64,000 bases of DNA, taken from positions 14,364,001 through 14,428,000 of the forward strand of contig JAWZYU010000001.1 in NCBI GenBank assembly GCA_038380435.1, read 5' to 3'. The notes beneath the pieces were generated by a model. It was not told the origin of the DNA, did not search any database, and saw only the letters and a list, made by a program, of their open reading frames with translations. Both the position numbers and the translations under genes were made by a program. This DNA is from Ryuthela nishihirai (Eukaryota; Arthropoda; Arachnida; Araneae; Heptathelidae). Numbering within the stretch: position 1 is the first letter of the stretch; every line of letters begins with the position of its first letter. Shown in pieces: positions 22,387-33,389 of the stretch.

Positions 22387-22777
22387 CGGTGCGGGTGACT
22401 CAGTCGGTAAGGGTGCCAGGTTCGTAATCTGTAGTTCCCAGGTTCGAGTCCCAGCTGGGCCAGCGTTGAGATTTATCCCCGCAAAATTCCCCGCCCTGCC
22501 CACGGTCAGTAAGGGACAGCGATGGGCGTGGAAAGACCGGCGTCCGTCGGATGGAACGTTAAGCCGTGGCCCCGTGTGCAGGAGAGCCATACCCTGTGCA
22601 CGTTAAAGAACATGCTGGATGGCCTTGACGGGAGGCTACCATCTGTCTACCAACAGCTGTTCCAGGGGGTCTCCTACACCAATCTTCTCTGAGCCTTCGG
22701 AATCCATGTGACCTGGCCATTTAGCCCATGGTGCGCAAAAAAGTGCCGCTCAGAGGTAAAACAACCCACAACCCTCA
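22387..22777 (+). mobile_element. SINE A, full length
   Basis: Moderately diverged: the A box reads gactcagtcggtaagg. 13-bp perfect TSDs gccttatgagaga lie at 22374-22386 and 22778-22790. Confidence 0.93.
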
Positions 22778-22799
22778 GCCTTATGAGAGAGAATGGCTT

Positions 22800-23590
22800 G
22801 TTCTGCTTCGAATGCTACACCATTTATCACGATATTTATCTTTTGCAGGAGTAATGAATATGAGTTACAAATAATGGCGTATACAAGGGTTTTTAATTCT
22901 GGATATGCATCCGTCGTATGGCTTCAATGGCATATGTTTTATAAAGAAGTCCTCGAAAATCATAGACTCAAGCGTGTCACATGAGACTCAGATATTTCTA
23001 AACACCTTCCGTTTGGAAAGTTAGGTGTATGCTACTGTAAGAATATATTATGACACTAAGCGCAACAAATTTCTATTATGATATACTGTTTCATGCACTA
23101 TAGTTTTAAACGATTTTATCTCAAGTAGTGCAAAATTTATCGGTGAGCTTCTAGTGTTTAATACTTTGCTTGCAAGTGAACAAGTTGAGCAAACAAGTTT
23201 TAAAGTTTATAAATCCATAGAGGACTGTGCTAACTTGTATTTCGGACACTTCTATTTCGAATATATATTGTCATAATTGATAGCTGAAGACGAAAACTGC
23301 TAAGGTCCTATAAGATATTATCTGTCCCACTCATTTTTGATAGATTCCTCTTCCATGTATTGCGAAGGGGTAAATGAATTAAAATATTAGTCCAGGGGAA
23401 GGAAATGTATAGTAGACGTTTCATGCACGACAAAGGTAAGGATCCACAAAAAAAAACACACACACACACACACGAGGAGAATGAATTATACTGGAAAGGA
23501 CTGGTCGGAGATATTGGACTGCTGCATGGAACACGTTTTTAAATTGTACTTACAATGCCGAATCTACTCCTGATTATGCCGTTTTCGTCT
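22800..23590. other. Spacer, nothing recognised
   Basis: AT-rich. Includes a short (CA)n run (about 23456-23473). Confidence 0.4.
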
Positions 23591-23605
23591 CTATAGAATA
23601 CTCAT

Positions 23606-24600
23606 CATCATCATCATCATCATCATCGTCGTCGTCGTCATCATCATCATCATCAAACAGCCATGGACTACTGAGGTCCAACCAGATCGTGGAATTTAGT
23701 TCTCCAAGCATATATGTCCTGAGCTACAGATGCTGCATCCGGCCACTGCACACCAATTCTAACAAGGTCCTGTTTGACATTGTCTGCCCACCGCATCCCA
23801 GGTCTCCCCTTCTTTCTGAGGCCTTTAGGCACACTGTTCATAACCCTATTCGCCAATCTATAATTATCCATACGGGCAACATGGTCAAACCAACGGAGTC
23901 TCTGTACAATATGCTGCTTAAAGGAGGTTGCCGACTCCATTGCCTAACCTCATCATTAGTTACAAAGTTAAACCACCTAATGCCCAAGATACTACGAAAG
24001 CATCTAGAATCAAAAGAATCTAGTTTCCTGTTATCATGTTTACAAAGTGTCCAACTATGGCTAGTTTTCCTTTTTTTTTCTATCCTGTTGAGGAGTGGTC
24101 AGTCACACAGGATCCTTTTACTGACCATATGAACCAACCTGAATGGAATTATGGCTCTGAGCTTAATTATGGATCCTGATTTTGCTGCACTGGTGGTCTT
24201 CTGTGGAGGGAAAATCTTCCGCTGTGTTTTCTGTTTGTTTGTGAGTTGACAGCCCCAAGTGAATAGAATCACAGGATATGTTTATCATCTGGTGGATAAT
24301 CCTGAGCAGAGGTCATCGCAGGCACCTGAACTCTTTGCGTCTACTGGCATCGTCAAATTATACATTGGAGGAAGTCTTCCAGTGTAGATGGCTTCAGCCT
24401 TTAGTAGTGGGGGAAAGTGTCTGTGCCCCATGTCTGCGATTAGGGGGCTGTTTGATATTGTCGGCATTCCCTCTCTCAATAAACATAGTTTCTTTGAACA
24501 TTCCACTAACCATTTTATCTCCATAGGTAGTTGGAATGTGAGGACTCTGCACAGAGCTTTTTCTCTTGATGACCTCACAGAAGAATTCCACCGTTATAAA
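23606..24600. mobile_element. LINE R copy 3, 5'-inverted (twin-primed) insertion
   Basis: The 3' part is on the minus strand (23606-24050), with a (CAT)n tail interrupted by CGT repeats (23603-23655). The adjoining part, 24050-24600, is the 5' UTR and the start of the endonuclease ORF on the plus strand (it reads GSWNVRTLHRAFSLDDL). A short possible TSD (agaatact, 23595-23602 and 24600-24608) brackets the whole. This is the inversion-deletion structure expected from twin priming. Confidence 0.8.
23668..23940 (-). pseudogene. LINE R copy 3, C-terminal domain
   Basis: Encodes QRLRWFDHVARMDNYRLANR, then KKGRPGMRWADNVKQDLVRI and QWPDAASVAQDIYAWR, matching the end of the copy-2 protein. The residue after RLRWF is D in place of G, so the GHVARM motif is altered. 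Upstream RT sequence is absent because of the inversion. Confidence 0.85.
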
Positions 24601-24636
24601 AGAATACTTCATAGCCTCATTTACTGGATCATTTAC

Positions 24637-25025
24637 TTGGATATTTAATTCATTTCCATTAAATATTTTTATTATTAAGATAGACATTGGATATTTCGTT
24701 TCCTTTAATTATTTTTTATTATTCAGATATACATTGGACATTTAACTCATTCCATTAAATACTTTTATTATTCAGATGGACATTTAATATTTAACTCATT
24801 TCCATTAAATACTTTTATTATTCAGATAGACATTGGATATTTAATTCATTTCCATAAAATACCTTTATTATTCAGATAGACATAGGATATTTAACTCATT
24901 TATATTAAATACTTTTATTATTAAGATCGACATTAGATATTTAACTCATTTCCATTAATTATTTTTATTATTCAGATAGATATTGGATATACTCATATCC
25001 TTTAATTATTTTTATTATTCAGTCA
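24637..25025. repeat. Tandem repeat, about 50-55 bp unit, 7-8 copies
   Basis: Units follow the pattern ggatatttaactcatttcca then ttaaatacttttattattcagatagacatt. Units differ by substitutions and small indels. It starts right after LINE R copy 3. Confidence 0.88.
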
Positions 25026-25740
25026 GAAGTTTTCATTTGACTCAGCATGTTACTTTCTGCATTCGCGTTCAGGAAATATAGGGAGCAATCATTTTTATAT
25101 TTCTTCCCTTTTTTTAGGCGTAAAGAAAGCATGAGGTGTCAACCCCTCATTTATATTTCGTTTATTCTTAAACATTTTTATTATTTGATGTATAGCTTGT
25201 TACTTTTGGAACTCTCCTTTGGAAATATAGCGGAAGAATTGTTTTCATATTTCCATTGGTAAAATTTGAAACCACTTGGTTAAACATAGGTGAGTCGTAA
25301 TAAATGGGAGTGGTTTTGTGAAATTATGGATAGTTGGAGCAAAGGAGAAAACTTGACAAATGTCAAAGCCAAAAGCAATATGAAGAAAGTTAGAAATGGG
25401 ATCGGTTTTATGAAATGATGTAGAGTTGGCGCAATCGAGAAACTTTGCAAAATGTAGGTCAGTTGGCAAAATTCGAAGCAACTTGGCAAAATAAAAGCAA
25501 GTTGTGAAAAAATAGTTTGGTTTTGCGAAATGAAGTAGAGTTGTTAAAATCTATAAAACATGGCAAACATTTGTGGAATTGTTAAAATTCGAGAATTCTA
25601 GTTTTCTCAGTCACTTGGTAAAATCCGAAATCGAAGGAAGCTGTCCCCATTATGTGAAGTAGTAATTTTATCAGTTGGCAAAATTTGATTTCAGAGTTGG
25701 AAAATTTTCGTTTTCTCCCCCCCCCCCCACAAATATATCA
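25026..25740. other. Low-complexity region with degenerate short repeats
   Basis: From about 25255 to 25690 the words agttggcaaaattcgaa, acttggcaaaat and gttgttaaaat recur irregularly, suggesting a decayed short-period tandem array. A poly-C run lies at 25719-25728. No gene. Confidence 0.5.
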
Positions 25741-26233
25741 GCCTTCGCTACGCCTCTGGGTACAGTTCTCTACAGTTACGCTGTCTGGATGCTTCCTCAG
25801 CTTTGTCAGCCAAGTCATCAAGAAAAACGATTCTTGTCAGCTGCTAACTGATCATTTTGCACGCTTGTTAAGCTCTTTGTAACGCTTTATGTTATGACTA
25901 GTAGGGTATTGATTAAGGACATTCCTGCAGTTCTTTCTTTCTGAACTAAGCTCAAGTGCCTTATCACTCAAATAATTATGCCTCCTATGCTCTTTTTTTC
26001 CCTAAACGAGTATTGTTAGTTTCAAGAAAAGCCTGTTTAAAATGTTCCGATTCTCACTCAACTTCAGTAGTAAGCAAACCACCTATCATGGTAAGATTTA
26101 GCTATAACTGGGTCTTTCAGAGCTTCAGTGTTAAAGGTAACTTTTTTTAACCTTGGCACAACACTTTATATGTCTAAGTTGCAATACACTTTTAACAAGG
26201 TAATGGTCAGATTCAATTTTCAATTCCCCTATA

Positions 26234-26449
26234 AATAAAAGAAAAATAAATATCCTCCCAAGCAGCTGCCTGCCACAGAGGTCTGACAGAAGCCTGTCAG
26301 TTCATGCCATAATAGAAGATCTGTGAGAATGGCAGGACTTCAGCTGAAAAACATCACTGAGATCCATGCCTTACCCGGGATTCGAACCCAGGTCTCTGAG
26401 ATCAGTAGCCAAGTGCGCTAACCCTTCGGACACGGGACGGCTCAGTTAT
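26234..26449 (-). mobile_element. SINE B inside LINE R copy 4
   Basis: Complete copy with the B box equivalent (gattcgaaccc, about 26380-26391), the A box equivalent (about 26420-26440) and an A-rich plus-strand tail (aataaaagaaaaataaa). The LINE reads ...ctata|tgacctgg in copy 2. Here the sequences cctata at 26228-26233 and 26450-26455 look like a short TSD. Confidence 0.82.
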
Positions 26450-26615
26450 CCTATATGACCTGGTATTCTTAATAGAACAGCCTATTTGCTGTTAATCAAT
26501 ATATAATCAATTATATTCTTATGCAGCCCATCTGATGACACCTACGTGCAATTATGAAGTAATCGTGGTGTTTGTAATAAGTGTTAGCTATTCTCAAACG
26601 ATTAAGTTTACTTAC

Positions 26616-26684
26616 CTGTACGAGTCATTATAGATTCACAGGATATGACTGTGAATCTATTCATTTATGACTCGTCTGTACGAG
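26616..26684. repeat. 60-bp fold-back insertion within LINE R copy 4
   Basis: The arms acgagtcat(tat)agattcacag and their complement (26620-26641, 26649-26675) differ by a 5-nt indel. The direct repeat ctgtacgag flanks the unit (26616-26624, 26676-26684). The arm sequence resembles a LINE R 5' UTR segment (tagattcacaggatatg; cf. 24266 and 27304). Confidence 0.75.
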
Positions 26685-28023
26685 ACGTTGCCCATTGCCA
26701 TTGGAGCTACAAATCCCAAAGGGACCTATCAACCCGCCCCAAAGGTCAAAGTCATTTCTGCCAACTTTAGCACTGAAGTGGCCTAGAATAAGGATAATAT
26801 CTCCTTTCTAAGACAGAATTCAAAATATCGTGAAGTTGCCCATAAACCTATTTTTCTTATCCTCATGGGCATCCTCAGTGGAAGCATAACAACAGATAAC
26901 ATTCAAGTCTTTAAAGCATGTTTGAAATTTATCTTTAAGAAATCGTTGATTAATGCACTCCTATCCAAGATGAGCATCACTAGCGTGTCTGCTGAGAAGC
27001 AAACCCACGCATTTGAAATGCCTATTATCTTCTCTCCCTTCTCTCCCTGAAAAGAAAAATGGAGAGAAAATGGTTAGTGGAATGTTTAAAAAAAACTACG
27101 TTTATTAAGAGAGGGAATGCCGACAATATCAAACAGCCCCCTAATCGCAGGCATTGGGCAAAGCCCCGTTCCTCCACCACTAAAGACTGAAGCCGTCTAC
27201 AATGGAAGACTTCCTCCAATGTAGAATTTGACGATGCCCGTAGAAGCAAGAGTTCAGGTATCTGCGATGATCTCTGCTCCGTATTATCCACCAGCTGATA
27301 AAACATATCCTGTGAATCTATTCATTTGGGGCTGTCAACCCATAAAAAACAAAGAGAAAACACATCGGAGGATTTTCCCTCCAGAGAAGCCCACCAGTGC
27401 AGCAAATTCAGGATCCATAATCAAGCTCAGAACCATTATTCCGTTGAGATTGGTATATATATTTAGCTCCAGGACCCTGTGTCGTTGATCACTCCTCAAC
27501 AGGTTGAAAATAAAGAAAAGCAGCCATAGTTGTCCACATCAGTAGGCCACACTGATCTGGCAGTCCTACGCCTTCGTTCCCTTCCATAAGAGAGTATCAG
27601 TTTTGAATGGCACTAACAGTCTGTACCAGGAAATTATAAATTGCAAACACCAATCTTACCTTTAGGATATACATCATAATAGTGCTTTATCAAAAAGTAG
27701 CTGCAAAACACTCCATTGGTCTTTGTTTCCATACTTGTGTGAACCTTCTGAATTCTTCACATTACAACGACAACATTTTTTCAAATGTATCTGAAAAAAT
27801 GGGGATCAACTTATACACCGGTTCTACAGTAATGTAAACCATTTTGACCAGAAATATGCCGTCGACCTTTGCTCTGAAATATGTACATCATCAACTACGA
27901 CAGTAAATGGAACATTTTTTTAAAATTTTATTCATAACTTGAGAATAAACACGAGCTTACTTTACATCCATATTGCTCCAACAAAATCACATTTCGTTTT
28001 AATCGCATTACTTTCGTTTGCTT

Positions 28024-28087
28024 CAAGAAACCCTCAGATTTATCAGCGGAGCACTTGAGCTCCGCTGATTAATCTGAAGGTTACTTG
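28024..28087. repeat. Fold-back, 29-bp arms, 6-nt loop
   Basis: Arms 28024-28052 and 28059-28087 pair with three mismatches; the loop is acttga. The core atcagcggagc is perfect. Confidence 0.9.
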
Positions 28088-28546
28088 ATTTTATTAAGAT
28101 TCATTAATATGAATTTGATATTATTATTTAAGAGTTTTTATGATTTTGCCTTTAAATTAATATGATCTTTAAGAACCTCATCTCATTCGTATTTTTTGGA
28201 AACGAACATTTCCTTACCTTACTTTCTTTTTCCATTCTTTAAATGACCTGACATTCTATATTACCCTTGCTCTAACATGTACACATTCCAAACCTTGCCG
28301 AGGCTGATGTCACCATATAACACCTCCAAGACGCTCGTTTCATCCTTTGCACGAAATATTACATTGTTAATCAAACGAGAAATTTCAAAAGCCAACAAAA
28401 CGCTTTCTTGACCGAGCAGTTAGAGAACTTGATTGCGGAGTAAAATTATTCGAATAGAAATCACAAAGAAAAGGTGTGTTTTCTTTATTCCAAGGTCTGA
28501 TCTCCTTCATAAATCTCCATGTCACACACATTATGTTGACATTATG

Positions 28547-28581
28547 TTTACCCTGGGGCTCCTATCAAGCCCCAGGGTAAA
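28547..28581. repeat. Fold-back, 14-bp perfect arms, 7-nt loop
   Basis: tttaccctggggct (28547-28560) and its exact complement (28568-28581). No T-run follows as in a bacterial terminator, and the context is animal DNA. Confidence 0.9.
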
Positions 28582-28767
28582 TGGAATATTTCAGAAAGTA
28601 TTTGTTTGCTTAGATATACTGTATACATATAGTATAATTTTTTTTAACCTTTTTGTGTTCGCCTGGGAAATGTTTGTGAAAAATATCATATGATGAATTG
28701 AAAATAGAAGAGTACAGAATCCTATCTGTAATAGTGGTTAGAGACCTAGTTACTGAAAACAAAAAGT

Positions 28768-28962
28768 ATCCCCTCAAGCAGCTGCTTGCCATAGAGGTCT
28801 GACAGGAGCCTGTCAATTAATATGCCATAGTAGAAGGTCTGTGAGGATGGCAGGACCTCAGCAGAAAAAACACCACAAAGATGCATGCCTTTACCCGGGG
28901 CTCGAACCCAGGTCCCTTAGATTAGCAGCCAAGCGCGATAACCACTCGGCCATGAGGCAGGG
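28768..28962 (-). mobile_element. SINE B, nearly full length
   Basis: Plus strand shows ctcaagcagctgcttgcc (3' part), the B-box complement ggctcgaacccagg and the A-box complement accactcggcc. No clear TSD. Confidence 0.82.
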
Positions 28963-28974
28963 ACATATTGTATG

Positions 28975-29470
28975 AGAATCCAGAACAAGCCTGATAGGGC
29001 TTCCAGGTTATCTCCGCACTTCATGTAGGGGATTTCTTCCCTATTTTATTCATAAAATCACTGACAAATGAATGACTTGATAATCAATCAAGCTAATGAA
29101 TGTAAAACACATACCGAGCACGAATGATTATTTCCCTGAAAAGTCAGGCTACTCACACACATGACATGTCCATATCCAAAAATATGTATATCTCAATTTT
29201 GTATGGGATGTTTTATTACATTTGTTAAATTTTTCCTTCTATTCTATTTTTTCTATTTTTCTTTAAAAAAATTTTCCTTCTATCATCCTTCTATAAAAAA
29301 TTGGAAACGAGAAATCTATCTATTTCTTTTCTTGTTTCCGTTTCATTTTTTTGTTTTCCTTAGTCAATAATTCGTCACTCCGCCATCTTTTTCCGTTTCT
29401 TTCAAAACAGCGAGCAAGTGTCTCGTACGCACGAGAATGAAGTCATAAGAGAATCATTCTCTGAAAAATC
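28975..29470. other. AT-rich spacer, nothing recognised
   Basis: Pyrimidine-rich tract at about 29220-29360. The Phe/Tyr-rich frame in it is a composition artefact. Confidence 0.4.
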
Positions 29471-29473
29471 TCT

Positions 29474-29690
29474 TTATCTGAGCACCATGTTCAGCAACTG
29501 ACGCTGTTCTACAGATTGCCCTTCCAACAAGGACCACTCTCTGCGATCCCTCCAATTCCAATCACGCCCTTCCGATGCAGGGGCCACACCCTTTGCGTAA
29601 ATCTCCCCAACAGACATGCTGCCATTGATTGATGGGCCAGCGGTGATGGAATGAGCTTTCCGTTTCAAAACCATTCAGCTTGCTATTTAT
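29474..29690 (-). other. Possible coding exon (uncertain)
   Basis: A minus-strand frame of 66 codons in a locally GC-richer block. It begins MVLKRKAHSITAGPS, contains SVGEIYAKGVAPASEGRDW and ends QLLNMVLR before TAA. The mixed composition contrasts with the surrounding Phe/Lys-rich chance frames. Just upstream on the same strand is a CpG-bearing stretch (about 29705-29735). No domain recognised. It may be an exon or a chance frame. Confidence 0.18.
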
Positions 29691-29739
29691 TGTAACAGTC
29701 CCCTGCATGCACATCGCGGCGCATGTTCCGCTGTCTTAT

Positions 29740-30470
29740 TTTCGATTCATAAAGAATCAATTCGTTTCGGATCTCATTTTGCAACATTTGGTTCTTTCTC
29801 AGACAGATTTTTCATCTATAGTCCCGTAGGATATGTTTTTATTACTGGGAAATAAACTATGGTAAGGATTTCGTGCTCAGAAGAAATTTTTTCGAATAAT
29901 TTAAAAAACAAAAGGAAGAAGCATATTTAGATACTTATTGTATAAATATTTCTAACATTTTTCAGTAGCTTTGGTAATATTTTTGTCAACCACTACATTT
30001 TAAACTGCAGTAGTAAAAGCTGCATAAAATTTGGTGCAGAAACTTCCTTTAAATATACTATTATTTATAATCAGCGGATTAGTTCTAGTTACAATAGAAA
30101 AATATGAAATTAGTCTTTTCGAGATGTAATGCATGTAAGTGCAGTTCTATTCATTCGAGGGCGTTTCAATCTGACCCAGAATTGATAGCTCAGTTTGAGG
30201 GAAATCGTTTTTGCTTTACGTGAACAAATTTATTTTCCTCTTTGATATGTTCATTTCTCACAGAGTTCAGTATATTATAATTATGCATTTTTTCATACAC
30301 AATTAAATATTAATTTTCTTTCATGTTTTAATATAAATTTAAATAAAAGTTAAGAATTGGTTATCTGGAACCTAATGAAAATGGTAAATGAAATTTTTCT
30401 TGTTACCTAATGAAAACTGATACTTATTCTTCTGAGCGATTTTCTTCAAGTTAGGCGTTGGATGTTGAGA
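29740..30470. other. AT-rich spacer, nothing recognised
   Basis: No feature supported. Confidence 0.4.
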
Positions 30471-30474
30471 TATT

Positions 30475-30780
30475 TTATTTCTGAGTGTCATTGTTTGCAC
30501 ACAGTGAACTAAATAGCCATGTCACAAGGACCCAAAGGAAGAAGATCAAATGGGCAGCCTGTTCTTTAACGCGTATTGGGCATGGCTCTCCTTCACTCAA
30601 CTTAATGTACTATCCGACGGACGGCACTTTTTGAAGTCCATCGGTGATAGCAGAAGCCTTATGATTGATAGCAGAAGTGGGGTAGCAGAGAAAATCTGAA
30701 CGCTCGCAAGGCTGGTACTCGAAAATGAGATCATCAGATTACGAGACTACTCCGTCCGATTAATAAGCCAACCCCACCCA
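30475..30780 (-). mobile_element. SINE A, decayed and internally deleted
   Basis: Recognisable blocks are gcacacagtgaactaaatagcc, tgttctttaacgcg, atccgacggacgg and the head (ttacgagactac... aagccaacccc). About 80 bp around the agaaggttggggga-acagctgttgg segment are gone. Confidence 0.7.
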
Positions 30781-30789
30781 GGGGGCGTA

Positions 30790-31495
30790 TAGATAGTTGG
30801 TGCAATAACAATACATTAGACAGATGATTTTCAAAATATGCTTCAATTATTTTCTTTTTCTTCATTAATGTATTTTAATAATATATTGTTACTTATTTCT
30901 TTAAAAATTATTATTTGGGAAATTTTTAGGATTTTTTTGCTGAAAACGGTCGAGTTTCAAAACGCTTTGATTTTGAATCAGAACAGGACAGCCGATATCA
31001 TTTGAGCAGTCTTGGTCCACTAAGAGTGGTGGCAGAACCACAGATCTTGAAGATTCTGACATCGACATGTATATTGTTAAGGATGCGAGAGAGTCTGGGA
31101 TCAATTGGAAATCATACCACTGATGACATAAAGGAAAAATGATTTTTCAATCTTTTTTCCTTTATGTGATATATATTCATGGTTATTAAGCGAGATTTCT
31201 TTAGGAAATTTCAAAAGATGTGCATAAGTCATAAATTTTATCTTTTGCCCCGTAAAAAATATATTTAATGTTCTGTTAATCAGCGAGATTAATATTCTTC
31301 TACAACGAGAGATATGTGTACCAAACATAACAGAATATTTAAACGTAGAAGAGTACAAATAACCTTAAATCAAACATTCCCAAAGTGGAGTCTTTGGAAT
31401 CAGGGTGAAATATTTTTCAGATGATCTATCGAGCATTTCCCTTGACTCAGCCATTTGAAATTGCCCAAGTGTATGTTAAAAATTAGTAAATAAAG
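30790..31495. other. AT-rich spacer with one fold-back
   Basis: Contains the fold-back 31123-31170 and otherwise nothing recognised. Confidence 0.4.
31123..31170. repeat. Fold-back, about 22-bp arms
   Basis: atgacataaaggaaaaatgatt (31123-31144) pairs with 31149-31170 with two or three mismatches across a 4-nt loop. Confidence 0.8.
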
Positions 31496-31501
31496 TTACT
31501 T

Positions 31502-31710
31502 CCGTCCCGTGGCCGAGTGGTTAGCACGCTTGGCTACTGATCTAAGGGACCTGGGTTCGAGTCCCGGATTTAAGCATGGATGTGTGTGTCGTTTTTCTGC
31601 TGAGGTCCTGCCATCCTCTCAGATCTCCTACTATGGCATATAAACTGAAAGGCTCCTGTCAGACCTCTGTGGCAAGCAGCCGCTTGAGGGGGTATTTATT
31701 TTTTTTATTT
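31502..31710 (+). mobile_element. SINE B, full length (type copy)
   Basis: tRNA-headed SINE of about 209 bp. Its start ccgtcccgtggccgagtggt includes the A box, and the B box is gggttcgagtcccgg. The body runs tgctgaggtcctgccatcct ... caggctcctgtcagacctctgtggcaagcagc, followed by a tttattttttttattt tail. The tRNA part has a Ser/Leu-like D arm (GGCCGAGTGGTTA). It shares no body sequence with SINE A. Confidence 0.9.
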
Positions 31711-31714
31711 AAAC

Positions 31715-32315
31715 TGCTGCACCATTAAATAAACTCACTAATTGATATTTCATTGTGTGACAAAAATTGACATTAATTAAACCATATTGAATCATAAGGC
31801 GTATTTCCCTATCGCTTAATGAGGGAATTCAAGGCTCCTAAATAGAGTCCCATATGTCCATCTAAACTTTATAAACTGCTACCTGACGTATCGGTATCTT
31901 TAAACTGAAAGTGAAGTATTCTCAAAGATACTACTATGAAAAATTTATGATTTCGATATAGCAATACCAGAAGTGTGTGGCGTTTGAAACTTTCATAACT
32001 CTCGGTCACCGTCCTTTTATGCGCTGCATTACCTGACACGGTTTACGGTCCTTCTTGTAATTTCGACAATTTCCTGAGCTCTCCGAGAGAGGGTCACTTC
32101 TAGTAACATCTATTAAAATATCGGCAACTTACACCAGGGATTTTTAAAAAGCATTCCGAGAAAACTAAACTTTTTTATGCTAACAGAAGAGCTTATTATT
32201 TAGTGCTATGTTTTGACAATGGGTTGACCAGGCGAGTCGAACCACATCTGTTAGATCAATAACTCAAATTTGTCTACTGAAATCGAACGATAGTTGAACT
32301 ATTACAACGAAGAGG
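31715..32315. other. AT-rich spacer, nothing recognised
   Basis: No feature supported. Confidence 0.4.
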
Positions 32316-32318
32316 ATT

Positions 32319-32978
32319 TGGGTTGTTTTACGTCTAAGCTTCACTTTATTTTTTGCACGCAAAAGGTTAAATGCCAGGTCATAAAAAGGACCCGAAACAC
32401 TTATGGAAGGTTGGGGAAGGGGATTCTCTGGACAGTGTTAAGAGACAGATGGAACTTCCTATCAAAGCCATCCAGTGTGTTCTTTAACATGTACAAGGTT
32501 AGCATCCCATCCGACGGACGGCGGCCTTTGGAAACCCATCTGTGTGCATTTCCTTACTTACCGGCGGGGTAGAACGGGGATTAGCGTAATAAATTCTAAA
32601 TGCTGACCCAGTTGGGACTCGAAACTGGGTTGGGTTGTGTTGTTTTACCTCTGAGCGGCACTTTTTTGCACACCATGGGCTAAATGGCCAGGTCACATGG
32701 ACCCCGAAGGCTCAGAGAAGGTTGGGGGAGGGGACCCACTGGAACAACTGTTGGGAGACAGATCTGTTGGGAGCCTCCCGTCAAGGCCATCTAGCGTGTT
32801 CTTTAACGTGCACAGGGTATGGCTCTCCCGCACACGGGACCACGGCTTAACGTCCCATCCGATGGACGGCGGCCTTTCCAAGCCCATCGGTGTCCCCTAC
32901 TGACCGTGGGCAGGGCGGTCGAAACTGGGAACAGCAGATTACGACCCAGGCTGAGATACGACCCTGCCCCTAGAGTGA
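32319..32978 (-). mobile_element. SINE A, old copy split by a younger SINE A
   Basis: Outer copy: 32319-32629 (3' tail, body, up to the B-box region) plus 32919-32978 (rest of the tRNA head). It is clearly more diverged than the inserted copy. Its split point is a duplicated 11-bp sequence. Confidence 0.85.
32630..32918 (-). mobile_element. SINE A inserted in SINE A, 5'-truncated
   Basis: Young copy lacking the tRNA head: it ends at gggcagggcgg, the start of the body. TSDs tcgaaactggg (32619-32629, 32919-32929) are made of the outer copy's own B-box region. A short duplication (gatctgttgggag) lies at about 32761-32773. Confidence 0.92.
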
Positions 32979-33389
32979 AGAGGAACTTCTGGAATTATGA
33001 GTGGAGAAAAGTTACTATATACATTCAAGTGCAAAAGCTGAGTTACACATTGGGTTTCCTTAATATTTCGAAAAATATGTATGGAATTAAAAATTTATAA
33101 TTTGGCCACTTAGATGATATCATGCGCCGTATATGTAAAACCATTTCAGAAACTCCAAACATGCAAATGACCGTTAGTATAAAACTGGCTCCCTCATTGT
33201 TTATTGTTTGCCTACGAATTATGAATAAGAACATAAACCCTTTAATAATAAACGTGTGTACCCTGAGGAGTAGCTAATCAGCTAAACATTTTAATTCTTA
33301 TAAAAATAGCAATTGCTTAAAAAAAATAACAAGTTACAAAGTGGATACTGCCTTTCGTTAAAATTGTGTCAAAGACATCATTTAGATGA

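Larger units (their letters stand above)
25745..27530 (-). mobile_element. LINE R copy 4, 3'-deleted, carrying a SINE B
   Basis: Minus-strand sequence aligns with copy 2 from about 17960 through the endonuclease to the 5' UTR and continues about 210 bp further 5' (27320-27530), agreeing with the inverted 5' part of copy 3. The RT and 3' end are missing. Because LINEs normally lose the 5' end, this copy was cut after insertion. SINE B (26234-26449) and a 60-bp fold-back (26620-26675) interrupt it. Confidence 0.8.
27545..28765. other. AT-rich spacer with two fold-backs
   Basis: Apart from the fold-backs at 28024-28087 and 28547-28581 nothing is recognised. The first ~60 bp could still be LINE R 5' sequence. 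Confidence 0.4.

Noticed and set aside
28397..28436. A decayed SINE B head (gaccgagcagttagagaac)
   Set aside because: Only the A-box region resembles SINE B. No body follows, so the match could be chance.
28547..28581. Transcription terminator hairpin
   Set aside because: Intrinsic terminators are bacterial, and there is no T-run. It belongs with the other fold-backs.
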